From positions 1 through 64,000 of the forward strand of contig NZ_WARX01000026.1 of the NCBI RefSeq assembly GCF_009720385.1: DNA of 64,000 nucleotides, read 5' to 3'. A model generated the notes under the pieces. It was not told where the DNA came from. It saw only the letters and a program-made list of their open reading frames with translations, and did no database searches. The stretch is from Catellatospora vulcania. GTDB taxonomy: Bacteria; Actinomycetota; Actinomycetes; Mycobacteriales; Micromonosporaceae. Position 1 is the stretch's first letter; the number at the start of each line of letters is the position of its first letter. Positions 26,785 to 35,392 of the stretch are shown piece by piece. The translations under genes and the position numbers were made by a program.

Positions 26785-27228
26785 TTACGACTCGGCGCGC
26801 TGCCGCCGCATCCCCGCGAACAGGGCTGCCGCCAGGATGAACACCCCGGTCGAGCCGGCGACCAGGGTCCAGAGGAAGCCCAGGTAGGCATTCCCGCGCG
26901 GCACGTACACGCGGTCGGAGTCGCCCGTGTACAGCGCACGGAACGTGTCGCCCTCGTGCACCCTCCCGCGCGGGAGGTCCAGTATGCCGACCTCGTGGAC
27001 AGTCCTGCGGCCGTCATCGGAGGTCCAGGTGCCGATGTTGCATGAGTTTCTGTGGCAGGTGGTGGCCGTGAACACCCCGGGCGTGCCGATGCCCTGGTGG
27101 GCCCGCCAGGCGGGACCTATCCCCATCGCGCCGTCCATCAGCAGGAGCAGGCAGAACGCCGGCACGCCCACCCATATCATGAGATTCTGCCCGACTCCGG
27201 CAGCGTGCCGCTTCGCGTCGGCGTCCAC
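26785..27228 (-). CDS. Two-helix membrane protein with extracytoplasmic domain
   Basis: 147 residues from the GTG at 27228, chosen because GGGGAGG lies five to six bases before it. Membrane helices at about 14-34 and 113-135; the loop between holds a small beta domain with two Cys (TTCHRNSCNIGTW) and the phrase VYVPRGNAYLGF. No known family is recognised. It lies 23 bases after the GntR gene on the same strand and may be co-transcribed with it. The gap 26661-26784 shows nothing notable. Confidence 0.6.
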   Translation of the reverse strand: MDADAKRHAAGVGQNLMIWVGVPAFCLLLLMDGAMGIGPAWRAHQGIGTPGVFTATTCHRNSCNIGTWTSDDGRRTVHEVGILDLPRGRVHEGDTFRALYTGDSDRVYVPRGNAYLGFLWTLVAGSTGVFILAAALFAGMRRQRAES

Positions 27229-27251
27229 CCGTGCCTCCCCTTGCCCGCGGG

Positions 27252-27992
27252 CTACGGCGCGCCCCATCGTACCGACACCTGGTGCACGGTGCGCTCGGCA
27301 CGGACCTGCATCAGCCCGCCCGCCAGCACGGCCCGGTCGACGACCCCGACCGCGCCGTCGCGGGTACGGGTCACCCGGTCGCTGACCAGTACGGGGCTGT
27401 CCGCGCTCTGGTGCAGCAGGGCCGCGCCGGCCTCGCCGAGGGTGGCGGCGGCGATGCGCTCGGACGCCGAGGCGATCTCCATGCCGGCGTCGGCGAGCGA
27501 CGCGTACAGGGCCGTGGCGGTGAAGTCGACGCCGCGCACCAGCTGTGCGTACGGCTGGTCCACCCACGACACCTGGTGGATCGCGGGGACGCCGTCGAGC
27601 AGCCGCAGCCGCTCCAGCCGCAGCGCCTTGGCCGTCCCGTCGCGTTCGCCCCACAGCTGGGCGACCCAGGCGGGCATGGCGCGCAGCGAACTCGACACGA
27701 CCTCGGTGGTGACCTGGTGGCCCTGGTCACGCAGGTCGTCGACGAAGCTGCGCAGCGTGTCCAGCCGGTATGCGGGCCGGGCCGGCGCGACGAACGTGCC
27801 CCGGCCGGCCTCGACCACGATCAGCCCGTCGTCGATCAGGGCCTGCAGCGCCTGCCGCGCGGTCGCCAGCGCCACGTCGTACCGGGCGCTCAGCTCGCGC
27901 TGCGCGGGCAGCGCGGTGCCCGGCGGGTACTCCCCGGCGCGGATGCGCTCGGCGAGGTCGGCGGCGATGACCCGGTAGCGGGGCCCGGCCAT
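27252..27992 (-). CDS. GntR/HutC-family regulator with UTRA domain
   Basis: 246 residues. N-terminal GntR winged helix (LAERIRAGEYPPGTALPAQRELSARYDVALATARQALQALIDDGLI), then a UTRA effector domain (from about 75) that in this family binds small sugar phosphates, amino-acid derivatives or similar. No ligand can be predicted, and the gene is not beside a clear catabolic target. The start ATG is at 27992. Confidence 0.9.
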   Translation of the reverse strand: MAGPRYRVIAADLAERIRAGEYPPGTALPAQRELSARYDVALATARQALQALIDDGLIVVEAGRGTFVAPARPAYRLDTLRSFVDDLRDQGHQVTTEVVSSSLRAMPAWVAQLWGERDGTAKALRLERLRLLDGVPAIHQVSWVDQPYAQLVRGVDFTATALYASLADAGMEIASASERIAAATLGEAGAALLHQSADSPVLVSDRVTRTRDGAVGVVDRAVLAGGLMQVRAERTVHQVSVRWGAP

Positions 27993-28067
27993 GCGGTGGC
28001 TCCTGTCGGTCGGCGGCGGGATCGCTCCAGTATCGGCGATCCAGCCCCCACCGCGTCAGCCGTGGGC

Positions 28068-28222
28068 CCGCGTCCAGCGCGGCGGCGCGGCGCACGCTGC
28101 CCGGTCAGTCTGGTCCGCATCCAGCGCGGCGGCGCGGCGTGCGCTGCCCCGTCAGTCCTGGTCCGCATCCAGCGCGGCGGCGCGACGTGCGCTGCCCCGT
28201 CAGTCCTGGTCCGCGTCCAGTG
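28068..28222. repeat. 47/48-bp tandem repeat duplicating the trpA 3' end
   Basis: Units at 28068-28114 (47 bp), 28115-28162 and 28163-28210 (48 bp each), with a fourth, diverged copy running into trpA. In trpA orientation each unit contains CTGGATGCGGACCAGGACTG or a close variant, i.e. the codons for LDADQD plus the stop. The array fills most of the 207-base gap between trpA and the GntR gene. Confidence 0.88.
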
Positions 28223-29003
28223 CGGCGCGCAGCGCGCGGACCTGCGCGCCGGACTCGGCCGGGGTGGCGCCGTCGAGCAGCCGCCGCATCAGCGCGGAGG
28301 CGACCACGACACCGTCGGCAGCGCGTGCCCCGGCCGCCGCGTGCTCCGGCGTGGAGATGCCGAAGCCGAGCAGCACCGGCAGGTCCGTGTGCGCCTTGAG
28401 CCGGGCCGCGAACTCGCCGGCCGCGGCGGGCAGCTCGGCCCGTTCCCCGGTGGTGACCATGGCGGTCATGGCGTAGACGAAGCCGCGGCTGCGTACCGCG
28501 ATCTCCCGCAGCCGCGACGGCGCGCCGCTGGGCGCGGCGACCAGGATCAGGTCCACGTCCGCGGTGGCGGCCGCCTGTTCCAGCTCGGCCAGCTCCTCCA
28601 GCGGCAGGTCGGGCACGATCAGCCCGCGCACCCCGGCGTCGGCGAGCGCGGCACAGAACTGCGCGTGGCCCTCGCGCGCCACCAGGTGGTAGTAGGTCAT
28701 CACGATGAGCGGCACGTCGACCCGTACCTCGCGCAGGTCGGCGAGGATGCCGCGGACCGTCGCGCCCCGGTGCAGGGCCCGTTCGGAGGCCTCCTGCACG
28801 GTCGGCCCGTCGATCATCGGGTCGGAGAACGGCAGTCCGATCTCGACGGCGTCGGCCCCGGCCTGCGCGTACGCCGCGAGGTATGCGGTCCAGTCGGCGC
28901 TGACGCCGCCGGTCACGTAGGGCACGAGCAGTTTGCGCCCGGTGTCACGGCGCTCGCGCAGGCGCGCGCCGACGGCCACGCCGGTGGCGATGGTGGCGTT
29001 CAC
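28200..29003 (-). CDS. trpA: Tryptophan synthase alpha subunit
   Basis: 267 residues, GTG start overlapping the trpB stop (GTGA), so translation is coupled. It converts indole-3-glycerol phosphate to indole plus glyceraldehyde 3-phosphate. The catalytic Asp lies in ADAVEIGLPFSDPMIDGPTVQ, a Glu/Asp pair follows the family pattern (VPDLPLEE), and the phosphate loop is LLGFGISTPEHAA. Length is normal. No other trp gene is nearby. The C-terminal codons are repeated downstream in a 48-base tandem array. Confidence 0.95.
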   Translation of the reverse strand: MNATIATGVAVGARLRERRDTGRKLLVPYVTGGVSADWTAYLAAYAQAGADAVEIGLPFSDPMIDGPTVQEASERALHRGATVRGILADLREVRVDVPLIVMTYYHLVAREGHAQFCAALADAGVRGLIVPDLPLEELAELEQAAATADVDLILVAAPSGAPSRLREIAVRSRGFVYAMTAMVTTGERAELPAAAGEFAARLKAHTDLPVLLGFGISTPEHAAAGARAADGVVVASALMRRLLDGATPAESGAQVRALRAALDADQD

Positions 29004-30211
29004 GGGATCTCCATCAGGGTCGTGGTGTCCTTGTCGCCGCGGCCGGACAGGGTGATCAGCACGGTCGCACCGAGCGGCAGCTCGCCGTCGCGGGCTGCGC
29101 GCAGCACCCAGGCGACGGCGTGCGCCGACTCGAGCGCGGGCAGGATGCCCTCGCTGCGGGCCAGCCGCCGCACCGCGTCGATCACCTCGTCGTCGGCGAC
29201 GGTGACGTAACGGGCCCGGCCGAGGTCGTGCAGGTGGGCGTGCTCGGGGCCGATGCCGGGATAGTCCAGGCCCGCGGCGACGGACTCGGCTTCGAGGATC
29301 TGGCCGTGGTCGTCCTGGATCGCGTACGACCGGTGCCCGTGCAGGACCGCGACCTTGCCACCCGCGATCGCCGCGCCGCCCGCGGCCTCGACGCCGACCA
29401 GCTTCGCGGTGGTGCCCGCGAACCCGGCGAAGGTGCCCGCGGCGTTGGAGCCGCCGCCGACGCAGGCCACGACGTAGTCCGGGATGGCGGCGGGCAGCTC
29501 GGCGGCGCACTGGGCGCGGGCCTCGTCGCCGATCACCCGCTGGAACTCGCGCACCATCCACGGGTACGGGTGCGGGCCCATCACCGAGCCGAGGCAGTAG
29601 TAGGCCTCGTCGACACAGGTCACCCAGTGCCGCATCGCCTCGCTGGTGGCGTCCTTGAGGGTGCGGCTGCCGCTGGTGACCTCGACCACCTCAGCGCCGA
29701 GCAGGCGCATGCGGTGCACGTTGAGCGCCTGGCGGGCCATGTCCTTCTGGCCCATGAACACCGTCGCCGACAGGCCCAGCAGCGCCGCGGCGGTCGCGGT
29801 GGCCACGCCGTGCTGGCCGGCGCCGGTCTCGGCGAGCAGCCGGGTGCGGCCCATGCGCCGGGCCAGCAGCGCCTGGCCGAGCACGTTGTTGATTTTGTGG
29901 GAGCCGGTGTGGGCCAGGTCTTCGCGCTTGAGCAGCACGGTGACGCCCAGCTCGGCGGAGAGGTTCCAGGCGGGGGTGACCGGGGTGGGCCGGCCGGCGT
30001 AGACGGTCAGCAGGCGGTCGAGGTCGCGGCGGAAGCCGGCGTCGGCCCACGCCTCCCGGAACGCCTCCTCGACCTCGGCGCAGGCCGGGATGAGCGCTTC
30101 GGGCACGTAGCGGCCCCCGTAGTCGCCGAACCGGCCGGTGGCGCCCGGGTCGTGCATCAGCCCTGCGGCGGGCAGCAGCGCGGGCAGGCCCGCGGCGGTG
30201 ATGGCACCCAC
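29000..30211 (-). CDS. trpB: Tryptophan synthase beta subunit
   Basis: 403 residues. PLP-dependent condensation of indole and serine. The PLP lysine is in KREDLAHTGSHKINNVLGQ, the catalytic Glu region is AETGAGQHGVATATAAALL, and the phosphate-binding loop is CVGGGSNAAG. The start is set at a GTG (30211) with TTGGAGGA three bases upstream; a further ATG at 30244 lacks a ribosome site. Sequence differs enough from housekeeping TrpB (e.g. EAMRHWVTCVDEAYYCLGS) to suggest a second copy, perhaps for specialised metabolism. Inference. Confidence 0.92.
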   Translation of the reverse strand: MGAITAAGLPALLPAAGLMHDPGATGRFGDYGGRYVPEALIPACAEVEEAFREAWADAGFRRDLDRLLTVYAGRPTPVTPAWNLSAELGVTVLLKREDLAHTGSHKINNVLGQALLARRMGRTRLLAETGAGQHGVATATAAALLGLSATVFMGQKDMARQALNVHRMRLLGAEVVEVTSGSRTLKDATSEAMRHWVTCVDEAYYCLGSVMGPHPYPWMVREFQRVIGDEARAQCAAELPAAIPDYVVACVGGGSNAAGTFAGFAGTTAKLVGVEAAGGAAIAGGKVAVLHGHRSYAIQDDHGQILEAESVAAGLDYPGIGPEHAHLHDLGRARYVTVADDEVIDAVRRLARSEGILPALESAHAVAWVLRAARDGELPLGATVLITLSGRGDKDTTTLMEIP

Positions 30212-30220
30212 AGTTCCTCC

Positions 30221-30238
30221 AACTGTTCTAGAACTGTT
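30221..30238. promoter_or_regulatory. Imperfect palindrome directly before the trpB ribosome site
   Basis: AACAGTTCT-AGAACAGTT on the trpB strand: nine-base arms with one mismatch around GTTCTAGAAC. It abuts the ribosome-binding site, so a protein bound there could block transcription start or a stem could hide the ribosome site. No Trp-rich leader peptide is present. Confidence 0.45.
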
Positions 30239-30257
30239 GCCCATAGTGGCACAGCGA

Positions 30258-30289
30258 AGGGCCGCCCCGCCAGTCGGCGGGACGGCCCT
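30258..30289 (-). terminator. Terminator of the ATPase cassette
   Basis: 14-pair stem with one mismatch (30258-30271 / 30276-30289, AGGGCCGCCCCGCC arm), loop AGTC, 12 bases past the ATPase stop. It separates the cassette from trpBA. Confidence 0.7.
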
Positions 30290-30301
30290 GTCGTCGATCG
30301 G

Positions 30302-33300
30302 CTACCGCTTGGCGCGCTCGACGACCTCCTCCGTGGTCAGCGGGCTCTTGGGGTGGTGGCTCAGGCACAGCGAGCCGCGCATCTTGCGGAACGCGAAGCC
30401 CTCCCCCGAGGCGTAGAACTCCCCGGTGCCCAGCCGCGAGATGTCCGGCACGTCAGCCCCCTTGGCCCGCGCCATCTCCCGCGCCGCCTCGATCTGCGCC
30501 GGGGCGTTGAGCAGCCCGAAGAACTGCGTCGCGGCGTTGCCGGAGATCCGGTTGTGCAGCCCCTTGGGCGCCTGCGTGGCGAAGACCAGGCCCAGGCCGT
30601 ACTTGCGGGCCTGCGAGGCCAGCGCCAGCGTGCTCTGCGTACACGCGGTCAGCGGGCCCGACGGGGCCAGCGTCTGCGCCTCGTCCATCACCAGCAGCCC
30701 GCCCAGCGGACGGTCCCCGGCCGGGTTCTTCTTGATCCAGGCGAACAGCGCCAGCTGCAACTGGTTGACGAAGCTCTGCCGCTGCTGCTCCGACGGCAGC
30801 CCCACCAGGCTGATCACCGACACCCGGGCCCGCTTGCCGGGCGCGGGCGTCAGCAGCAGGCCCGGATCCGCCGGCGCACCACCGCCGCCGAACAGGGCGT
30901 CGGTCACCATGGCCGCGGTCAGGTTCTGCGACAGCTCGAACGCGATCTTCTCCGCGTCCTCCAGCTGGCTAACCCCTTCGGGCAGCGAGCTGAGCACCCC
31001 GACGAACGCCCGGATGCCCTCGCCGCCGCTGCGGGCGAAGTGCCGCAGCGCCTCGTTGAGCACCGCCTGCCCGCGTATCGCCTTGGCGGTGCCGCCCTCC
31101 ACCTTCGCCCGCGGCGCGAGGCTGGCCACCGCCGCGTCGATGGCGGCCCCGAACTCGTCGGCGTCGTCGCGGATGGTCGCGAACTCCGGCAGCGGCTGGA
31201 AGGTCAGCGGCCGCCCCGCCTCCCGCCGCGGCGTCCACACCACCACGTCGGTGTGCGCGAGGTACTCCGCCGACCGGGCCGCATCACCGTCGGACCAGCC
31301 CGCGGGCGGCTCCGGCCAGGCGTCGCCGAGCCGGGCCAGGTCGTTGTTGGGGTCCAGCACGATCGTGGACACGCCCTGCAGCGCGCACTCCTCGATCAGC
31401 CGCCGGATCAGCACGGTCTTGCCCGACCCGCTGCCCGCGAAGATCGCCGTGTGCTTGCGCAGCGACTCCAGCTCCAGCCGCACGGGCTCCCCGTCATCGA
31501 ACCCGGTGCCCAGCGTGATGGTGTGCGCGGATGCGGCGACCGTCGGCGGGCGATCCGCCCTGCTCGCCGAGCCGGATCCGGCCGCGACCGCCGAGGCGTC
31601 GCCGTCCACGACATCCCGTGCCACCGCCGCCGCCCCGGCCGACTCGGCCGCACCCGGCGGTGCCGGAACGTCCTCCCCGTCAGGCACGGGCGTCAGGTGT
31701 ACCGCGCGTTCGCGGCGGCGCCCGCCCGCCTCGGCGGCCATGGCGACCTCCGCGACGATCTCGCCGAGCACGGTGCGCAGCAGCATCGTGCGGCCGGCCG
31801 GGCGGCGGGCGGCCAGCCAGGCAGCCAGGCCGGAGTCCCGCTCGGCCAGCAGCTGCCGCAGCGCGGCGAAGGTGCGCAGGTCGTCCTCGCCGATGCTCAG
31901 CCGGGTGCCGCCGTCGGCGGCGAACGCCTTCAGCGACTCCTGCGTCTTGGCGCCCTTGTTCCAGTCGGCGTTGCGCAGCAGGAACAGCTTGCGCTTGCCG
32001 ATACCCCGGCTCAGGCCCGCGCTGGTACGCGCCGCCTGCAGCCGGGACAGGGCTGCGATCGCGTTGGTGTGCGCGATCGCCCGGAACGACCAGTGCTGCT
32101 CGTCCTCGGTGGCCTCGTCCAGGCTGCGGCGCAGCCGGGCGTGCAGCGGCACCTTGCCGCCCTGTGGCGGGTCCACCCGGAAGGCCCGGCCCGCCTCGCC
32201 CAGCTCCTCGATCCACGCGGACAGCCCGGCGGTGAGCAGCGCCGGCATCTCGCCGTCCTCGGTCGCGCCCGCCAGCGCCGGCGACACGTCCACACCCTCG
32301 CGCAGCTCGGCGAAGCGCCGGTCCAGCTTGTCGTCCAGGACCTCGTCGGCGACCGGCACGATGACCTGGTGCTCGGGCTCGGTGAACCCGGCCAGCTCCC
32401 GCACCGTGCCCTCGCGCAGGCAGGCCTGCACGTGCTCATTGATCCGGTTGATGAGCAGCCGCGGGGTGAACACCGTCGCCTCGGCGAAGGCCGCCTCCCG
32501 CACCGGCCACGTCGGGTACGGCGGCACGAAGCCCTGCTCGTCGAAGCGCACCGCGAACCGCTTGGCGACGATGTCGCGGGCGATGTCCGCGCTGGCGATG
32601 CCCTTGAGCGTGACCGGCTCGCGGAACCGGTCGGCGACCGACTTGGTGGCCCGGGTGCGGATCAGCGTCCACGTCGACGGCAGGCAGGCCAGCACCGTGA
32701 GCGTGCGGCGGGTCGTCTGCCGCAGCGCCATCAGGCCGTCCGCGATCTGGTTGATCAGCTGCGTCTGCTCGGCGCTCTCCTCGCCCGTCTCCTTGCGCGC
32801 GGTGCTGCTCCACAGCTGGGCGACGAGCGTGTCGATCTGGTCGATCGCCACCACCGTCGGGCCGGTCAGCGCCAGCAGCTGCGACAGCTCCTGCATGACC
32901 AGCTGCGGCGGCTTCTGCACCGGGTGGATGCCCCACTCGTGCCGCTCCCCCGGCTCCATCTCCTGCATCGACTGCAGGTACGTGTACCCGACGTCCTGCG
33001 CGGCTGGGTTGTCGGCCGCCCCGAGCAGCGCGAGCGCCCGCGCCGTGTGGTGGCAGGCCATGCCGACCGGCCCGTCGAAGCGGCGCAGCGCACCGGCGAA
33101 CTCGTCCAGGTGCGCCCGGGTCAGCGGGGCCCGCCCGGTCACCGCCGCCGCGGCCTCCGGCGGCACTGCCGCCTTGTCGCACAGCCGGTCCAGGAACACC
33201 GACAGCTGGCTGCCCTGGCCCAGGTGGTCGCGCTGCAGCCCGTTGACCACGGCGAGGGTGGCGCTGGACCAGAACGCCGCCCCGTCCAGCAGCCCGACCA

Positions 33301-33568
33301 GGAAGAAGTAGCCGCCGCCGCGCTGGGTCTGCTCGCGTACCCAGCCCAGCAGGTGCGTCTTGCCCGAGCCGGGCTGCCCCTGCATGGCGATGCCGATGGG
33401 GCTGCCGTCGGGGCTGCGCCGGGCGTCGTCGAGCCCGTGCAGGATGTGCCGCACCACGTCGTCGTGCAGGGCCTCGACGTGGAAGGGCGAGCCGCGCCAG
33501 ACGTCGTCGGGCACCGGGGCCACGTCGAACCGCAGGTTCGACAGCGCCCGGCGCTGGTCGGGGTTCAC
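30302..33568 (-). CDS. Double P-loop ATPase with C-terminal HerA/FtsK-like domain
   Basis: 1088 residues with two complete ATPase cores. Core 1: Walker A GQPGSGKTH (64-72), Walker B VVAIDQID (239-246), of the AAA/KAP-like type. Core 2: Walker A GSGSGKTVL (712-720), Walker B GLLVMDEAQ (957-965) and a sensor FATQAP (997-1001), as in HerA/DUF87 translocases. Residues 500-625 form a helical domain I do not recognise; 625-680 is a Ser/Ala/Pro linker. The GTG overlaps the stop of the winged-helix gene (GTGA). HerA-like motors pair with nucleases in DNA-end processing and in several anti-phage systems; here the partner would be the DUF559-type nuclease upstream. Role is inference. Confidence 0.85.
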   Translation of the reverse strand: MNPDQRRALSNLRFDVAPVPDDVWRGSPFHVEALHDDVVRHILHGLDDARRSPDGSPIGIAMQGQPGSGKTHLLGWVREQTQRGGGYFFLVGLLDGAAFWSSATLAVVNGLQRDHLGQGSQLSVFLDRLCDKAAVPPEAAAAVTGRAPLTRAHLDEFAGALRRFDGPVGMACHHTARALALLGAADNPAAQDVGYTYLQSMQEMEPGERHEWGIHPVQKPPQLVMQELSQLLALTGPTVVAIDQIDTLVAQLWSSTARKETGEESAEQTQLINQIADGLMALRQTTRRTLTVLACLPSTWTLIRTRATKSVADRFREPVTLKGIASADIARDIVAKRFAVRFDEQGFVPPYPTWPVREAAFAEATVFTPRLLINRINEHVQACLREGTVRELAGFTEPEHQVIVPVADEVLDDKLDRRFAELREGVDVSPALAGATEDGEMPALLTAGLSAWIEELGEAGRAFRVDPPQGGKVPLHARLRRSLDEATEDEQHWSFRAIAHTNAIAALSRLQAARTSAGLSRGIGKRKLFLLRNADWNKGAKTQESLKAFAADGGTRLSIGEDDLRTFAALRQLLAERDSGLAAWLAARRPAGRTMLLRTVLGEIVAEVAMAAEAGGRRRERAVHLTPVPDGEDVPAPPGAAESAGAAAVARDVVDGDASAVAAGSGSASRADRPPTVAASAHTITLGTGFDDGEPVRLELESLRKHTAIFAGSGSGKTVLIRRLIEECALQGVSTIVLDPNNDLARLGDAWPEPPAGWSDGDAARSAEYLAHTDVVVWTPRREAGRPLTFQPLPEFATIRDDADEFGAAIDAAVASLAPRAKVEGGTAKAIRGQAVLNEALRHFARSGGEGIRAFVGVLSSLPEGVSQLEDAEKIAFELSQNLTAAMVTDALFGGGGAPADPGLLLTPAPGKRARVSVISLVGLPSEQQRQSFVNQLQLALFAWIKKNPAGDRPLGGLLVMDEAQTLAPSGPLTACTQSTLALASQARKYGLGLVFATQAPKGLHNRISGNAATQFFGLLNAPAQIEAAREMARAKGADVPDISRLGTGEFYASGEGFAFRKMRGSLCLSHHPKSPLTTEEVVERAKR

Positions 33569-34227
33569 TCGGCCTCGATGGTCAACAGGTGCTTGTCCTC
33601 ACCGCCGATGTGGATCGCGGCGGCGCGGTCCTCGTCGGTGAGGGTCTTCTGGTTGTCCTCGGGCACCAGCACGATGGTGCGCGCGACCGCCATCTTCATC
33701 AGCGCCGCGTCGACCTCGGCGGCCGACACCCCGGCCAGCTCCCGGCGCAGGTCGGTCAGGCTGACCCAGGCCTGCGGCTGGTCGGCGAGCTTGTCGTACG
33801 CGGTGCGCACCCGCTTCTCCAGCCCGCGCTTGACCACCGGCTTGATCTTGACCACCGGCTGCGCGGCGGGCGGCGGGACGCTGGCGGTGAACAGGTCGGG
33901 CAGGCTCAGCTCGGCCCGGCGCAGGTAGCGGTCCACCGCACCGAGCAGCGCGTGCAGCGCCGGGTACGCGGGCCCGGCGCCCTTGACGAAGTCCTCCGTC
34001 AGTTCCCGCTTGCACTGCGCCCAGCCCTCGTCGGTCAGCTCGTGCACCAGCGCGCCCTTGGCCCCCTTGCGCTTGGTGGCGAACCCGTTCTCGACCAGGG
34101 TGCGGCTGTCCGCACCCTGGATCGAGAAGCCGTCATAGCGCTCGCGCAGCTCGCTGTTGGAGACTTCACGGGCCTCCGACATGAGCAGCAGCAGGCACGC
34201 CTTCTCCGAGGGCTTGAGCTTGGTCAT
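33565..34227 (-). CDS. Winged-helix-like hypothetical protein of the ATPase cassette
   Basis: 220 residues. The N-terminal half resembles a winged helix (LKPSEKACLLLLMSEAREVSNSELRERYDG, then KGALVHELTDEGWAQCKREL); the C-terminal half has another short helical repeat (AWVSLTDLRRELAGVSAAEVDAALMKM) that looks like a second winged helix, then HIGGEDKHLLTIE. The middle (about 95-135) has a Pro/Lys-rich linker. No enzyme motif is visible. ATGA and GTGA overlaps on both sides couple it to the nuclease and ATPase, so it may bind DNA or bridge the two. Confidence 0.72.
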   Translation of the reverse strand: MTKLKPSEKACLLLLMSEAREVSNSELRERYDGFSIQGADSRTLVENGFATKRKGAKGALVHELTDEGWAQCKRELTEDFVKGAGPAYPALHALLGAVDRYLRRAELSLPDLFTASVPPPAAQPVVKIKPVVKRGLEKRVRTAYDKLADQPQAWVSLTDLRRELAGVSAAEVDAALMKMAVARTIVLVPEDNQKTLTDEDRAAAIHIGGEDKHLLTIEAE

Positions 34228-35276
34228 TGTTTCTCCTTGTGCGCGTCGGTGCGTCGGGAACGGAGGTACTGCTCCAGGTGTGCCAGCACCTGGCCCAGTT
34301 CGGTGAGGACCTGGCGGTTGGTGAACCGCAGCACGGCAAAGCCGTCGAGCTGCAGCAGCACGTCGCGGCGGCGGTCGTGGGCGAACTTGCGGGGGCCGCG
34401 GTGCTCGTCGCCGTCGATCTCGACGGCGCACCGCTCGTCGGGCCAGACCAGGTCGATGACGTAGTGCGGGCGGGCCGCGTACCGCCGGTTCCAGATGCGG
34501 CCGGCCGCCCAGGCCGCCTCGGCCAGCGCCGCCTCCAGCGCGGTCTCCGCGGCGCTGTCCGCCCGCGGTCGGCCCTCGACCGGCGGATACGACAGCGCGG
34601 GCGGGCTCGGCCCGGCGGCGGGAATGTCGCCCGCCGTCGCGACCAGCTCTGCGACGTGCTCGGGCAGCCGCACCGGGCACACCGTGACCCGCCCTGCCGC
34701 GGGCAGGTCGCCCCCGGCCAGCCACACCGTGAAGCCGCCGTGCGCGGCCAGCCACTCCGCGGCGGCGGCCAGTGCCCGCTGCCGCACCGGGTCCAGCCCG
34801 TCGGGCACGTCGACCAGCAGCGCCGCGCCGTTGCGCCGGTAGCTCTCGGCGACGACCCGGGCCAGCCCGGCGGCGCGCACCTCGGGCGCGAAACGGGACG
34901 CGATCGGCTGGCGGCGGGACGGCCGCCCGCGCAGCGCGAGCTCGGCCAGGTCGGCCAGGAAGGGTCCGAAGTGGCGGGTGGTTGCGGCCAGCTCCACCGC
35001 CAGCGCCCGGACCGCGGGCACCCCGCCCCCGCCCGGCCCTTCGAGGTGCTCGGCGGCGGGCAGCCAGGCCGGGAACAGCCGCAGGGCGGCCGTCTCCAGC
35101 TCGTCCAGCGCGGCGGCGGCCACCTCGGCGGCGGTCGGCGCGAGCGGCGGGCGGTAGGTCACCACGGCGGGTGCGCCGTCGGGCAGCGGGGTCAGCGCGA
35201 GCTCGATCGCCTCCGTGGACGCGCCCCGCAGGCGGGTGACCCGGCCTGCCGGCGTATGCGTCCAATGTGGCGTCAT
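34224..35276 (-). CDS. DUF559/Vsr-like PD-(D/E)XK nuclease of the ATPase cassette
   Basis: 350 residues from the ATG at 35276. The last 110 residues are a DUF559-type nuclease: HYVIDLVWPDERCAVEIDGDEH supplies the Asp...Glu-x-Asp metal site and the motif ends RRDVLLQLDGFAVLRFTNRQV. The first 230 residues are an alpha/beta region with no motif I recognise (GAALLVDVPDGLD, GGFTVWLAGGDLPAAG). First gene of the cassette; its stop overlaps the next start as ATGA. Upstream in-frame starts up to 35438 are possible but lack ribosome sites. Confidence 0.82.
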   Translation of the reverse strand: MTPHWTHTPAGRVTRLRGASTEAIELALTPLPDGAPAVVTYRPPLAPTAAEVAAAALDELETAALRLFPAWLPAAEHLEGPGGGGVPAVRALAVELAATTRHFGPFLADLAELALRGRPSRRQPIASRFAPEVRAAGLARVVAESYRRNGAALLVDVPDGLDPVRQRALAAAAEWLAAHGGFTVWLAGGDLPAAGRVTVCPVRLPEHVAELVATAGDIPAAGPSPPALSYPPVEGRPRADSAAETALEAALAEAAWAAGRIWNRRYAARPHYVIDLVWPDERCAVEIDGDEHRGPRKFAHDRRRDVLLQLDGFAVLRFTNRQVLTELGQVLAHLEQYLRSRRTDAHKEKQ

Positions 35277-35392
35277 GTCCAAGGATCTCCCCAGCTGCGA
35301 CTCCTGGTGATTCTGTCGCTGCACTGGGTAGACGGCAACCGGACATTCGGCCCGAGACAACGCTGTCGGGCCGGGAAGACTGCCGGTTCGTC

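Noticed and set aside
28068-28222. Insertion sequence or MITE
   Set aside because: No terminal inverted repeats or target duplication; the units are copies of the trpA end.
30212-30301. trp attenuator leader before trpB
   Set aside because: No short reading frame with Trp codons, and the only strong hairpin belongs to the end of the ATPase cassette.
29120-33928. Open frame of 1602 residues opposite trpB and the HerA-like ATPase gene
   Set aside because: Same cause: mirror of GC-rich codons. It spans the terminator and two real genes in the other direction.
30302-35276. Classic restriction-modification system
   Set aside because: There is a nuclease and a motor but no methyltransferase in or next to the cassette.
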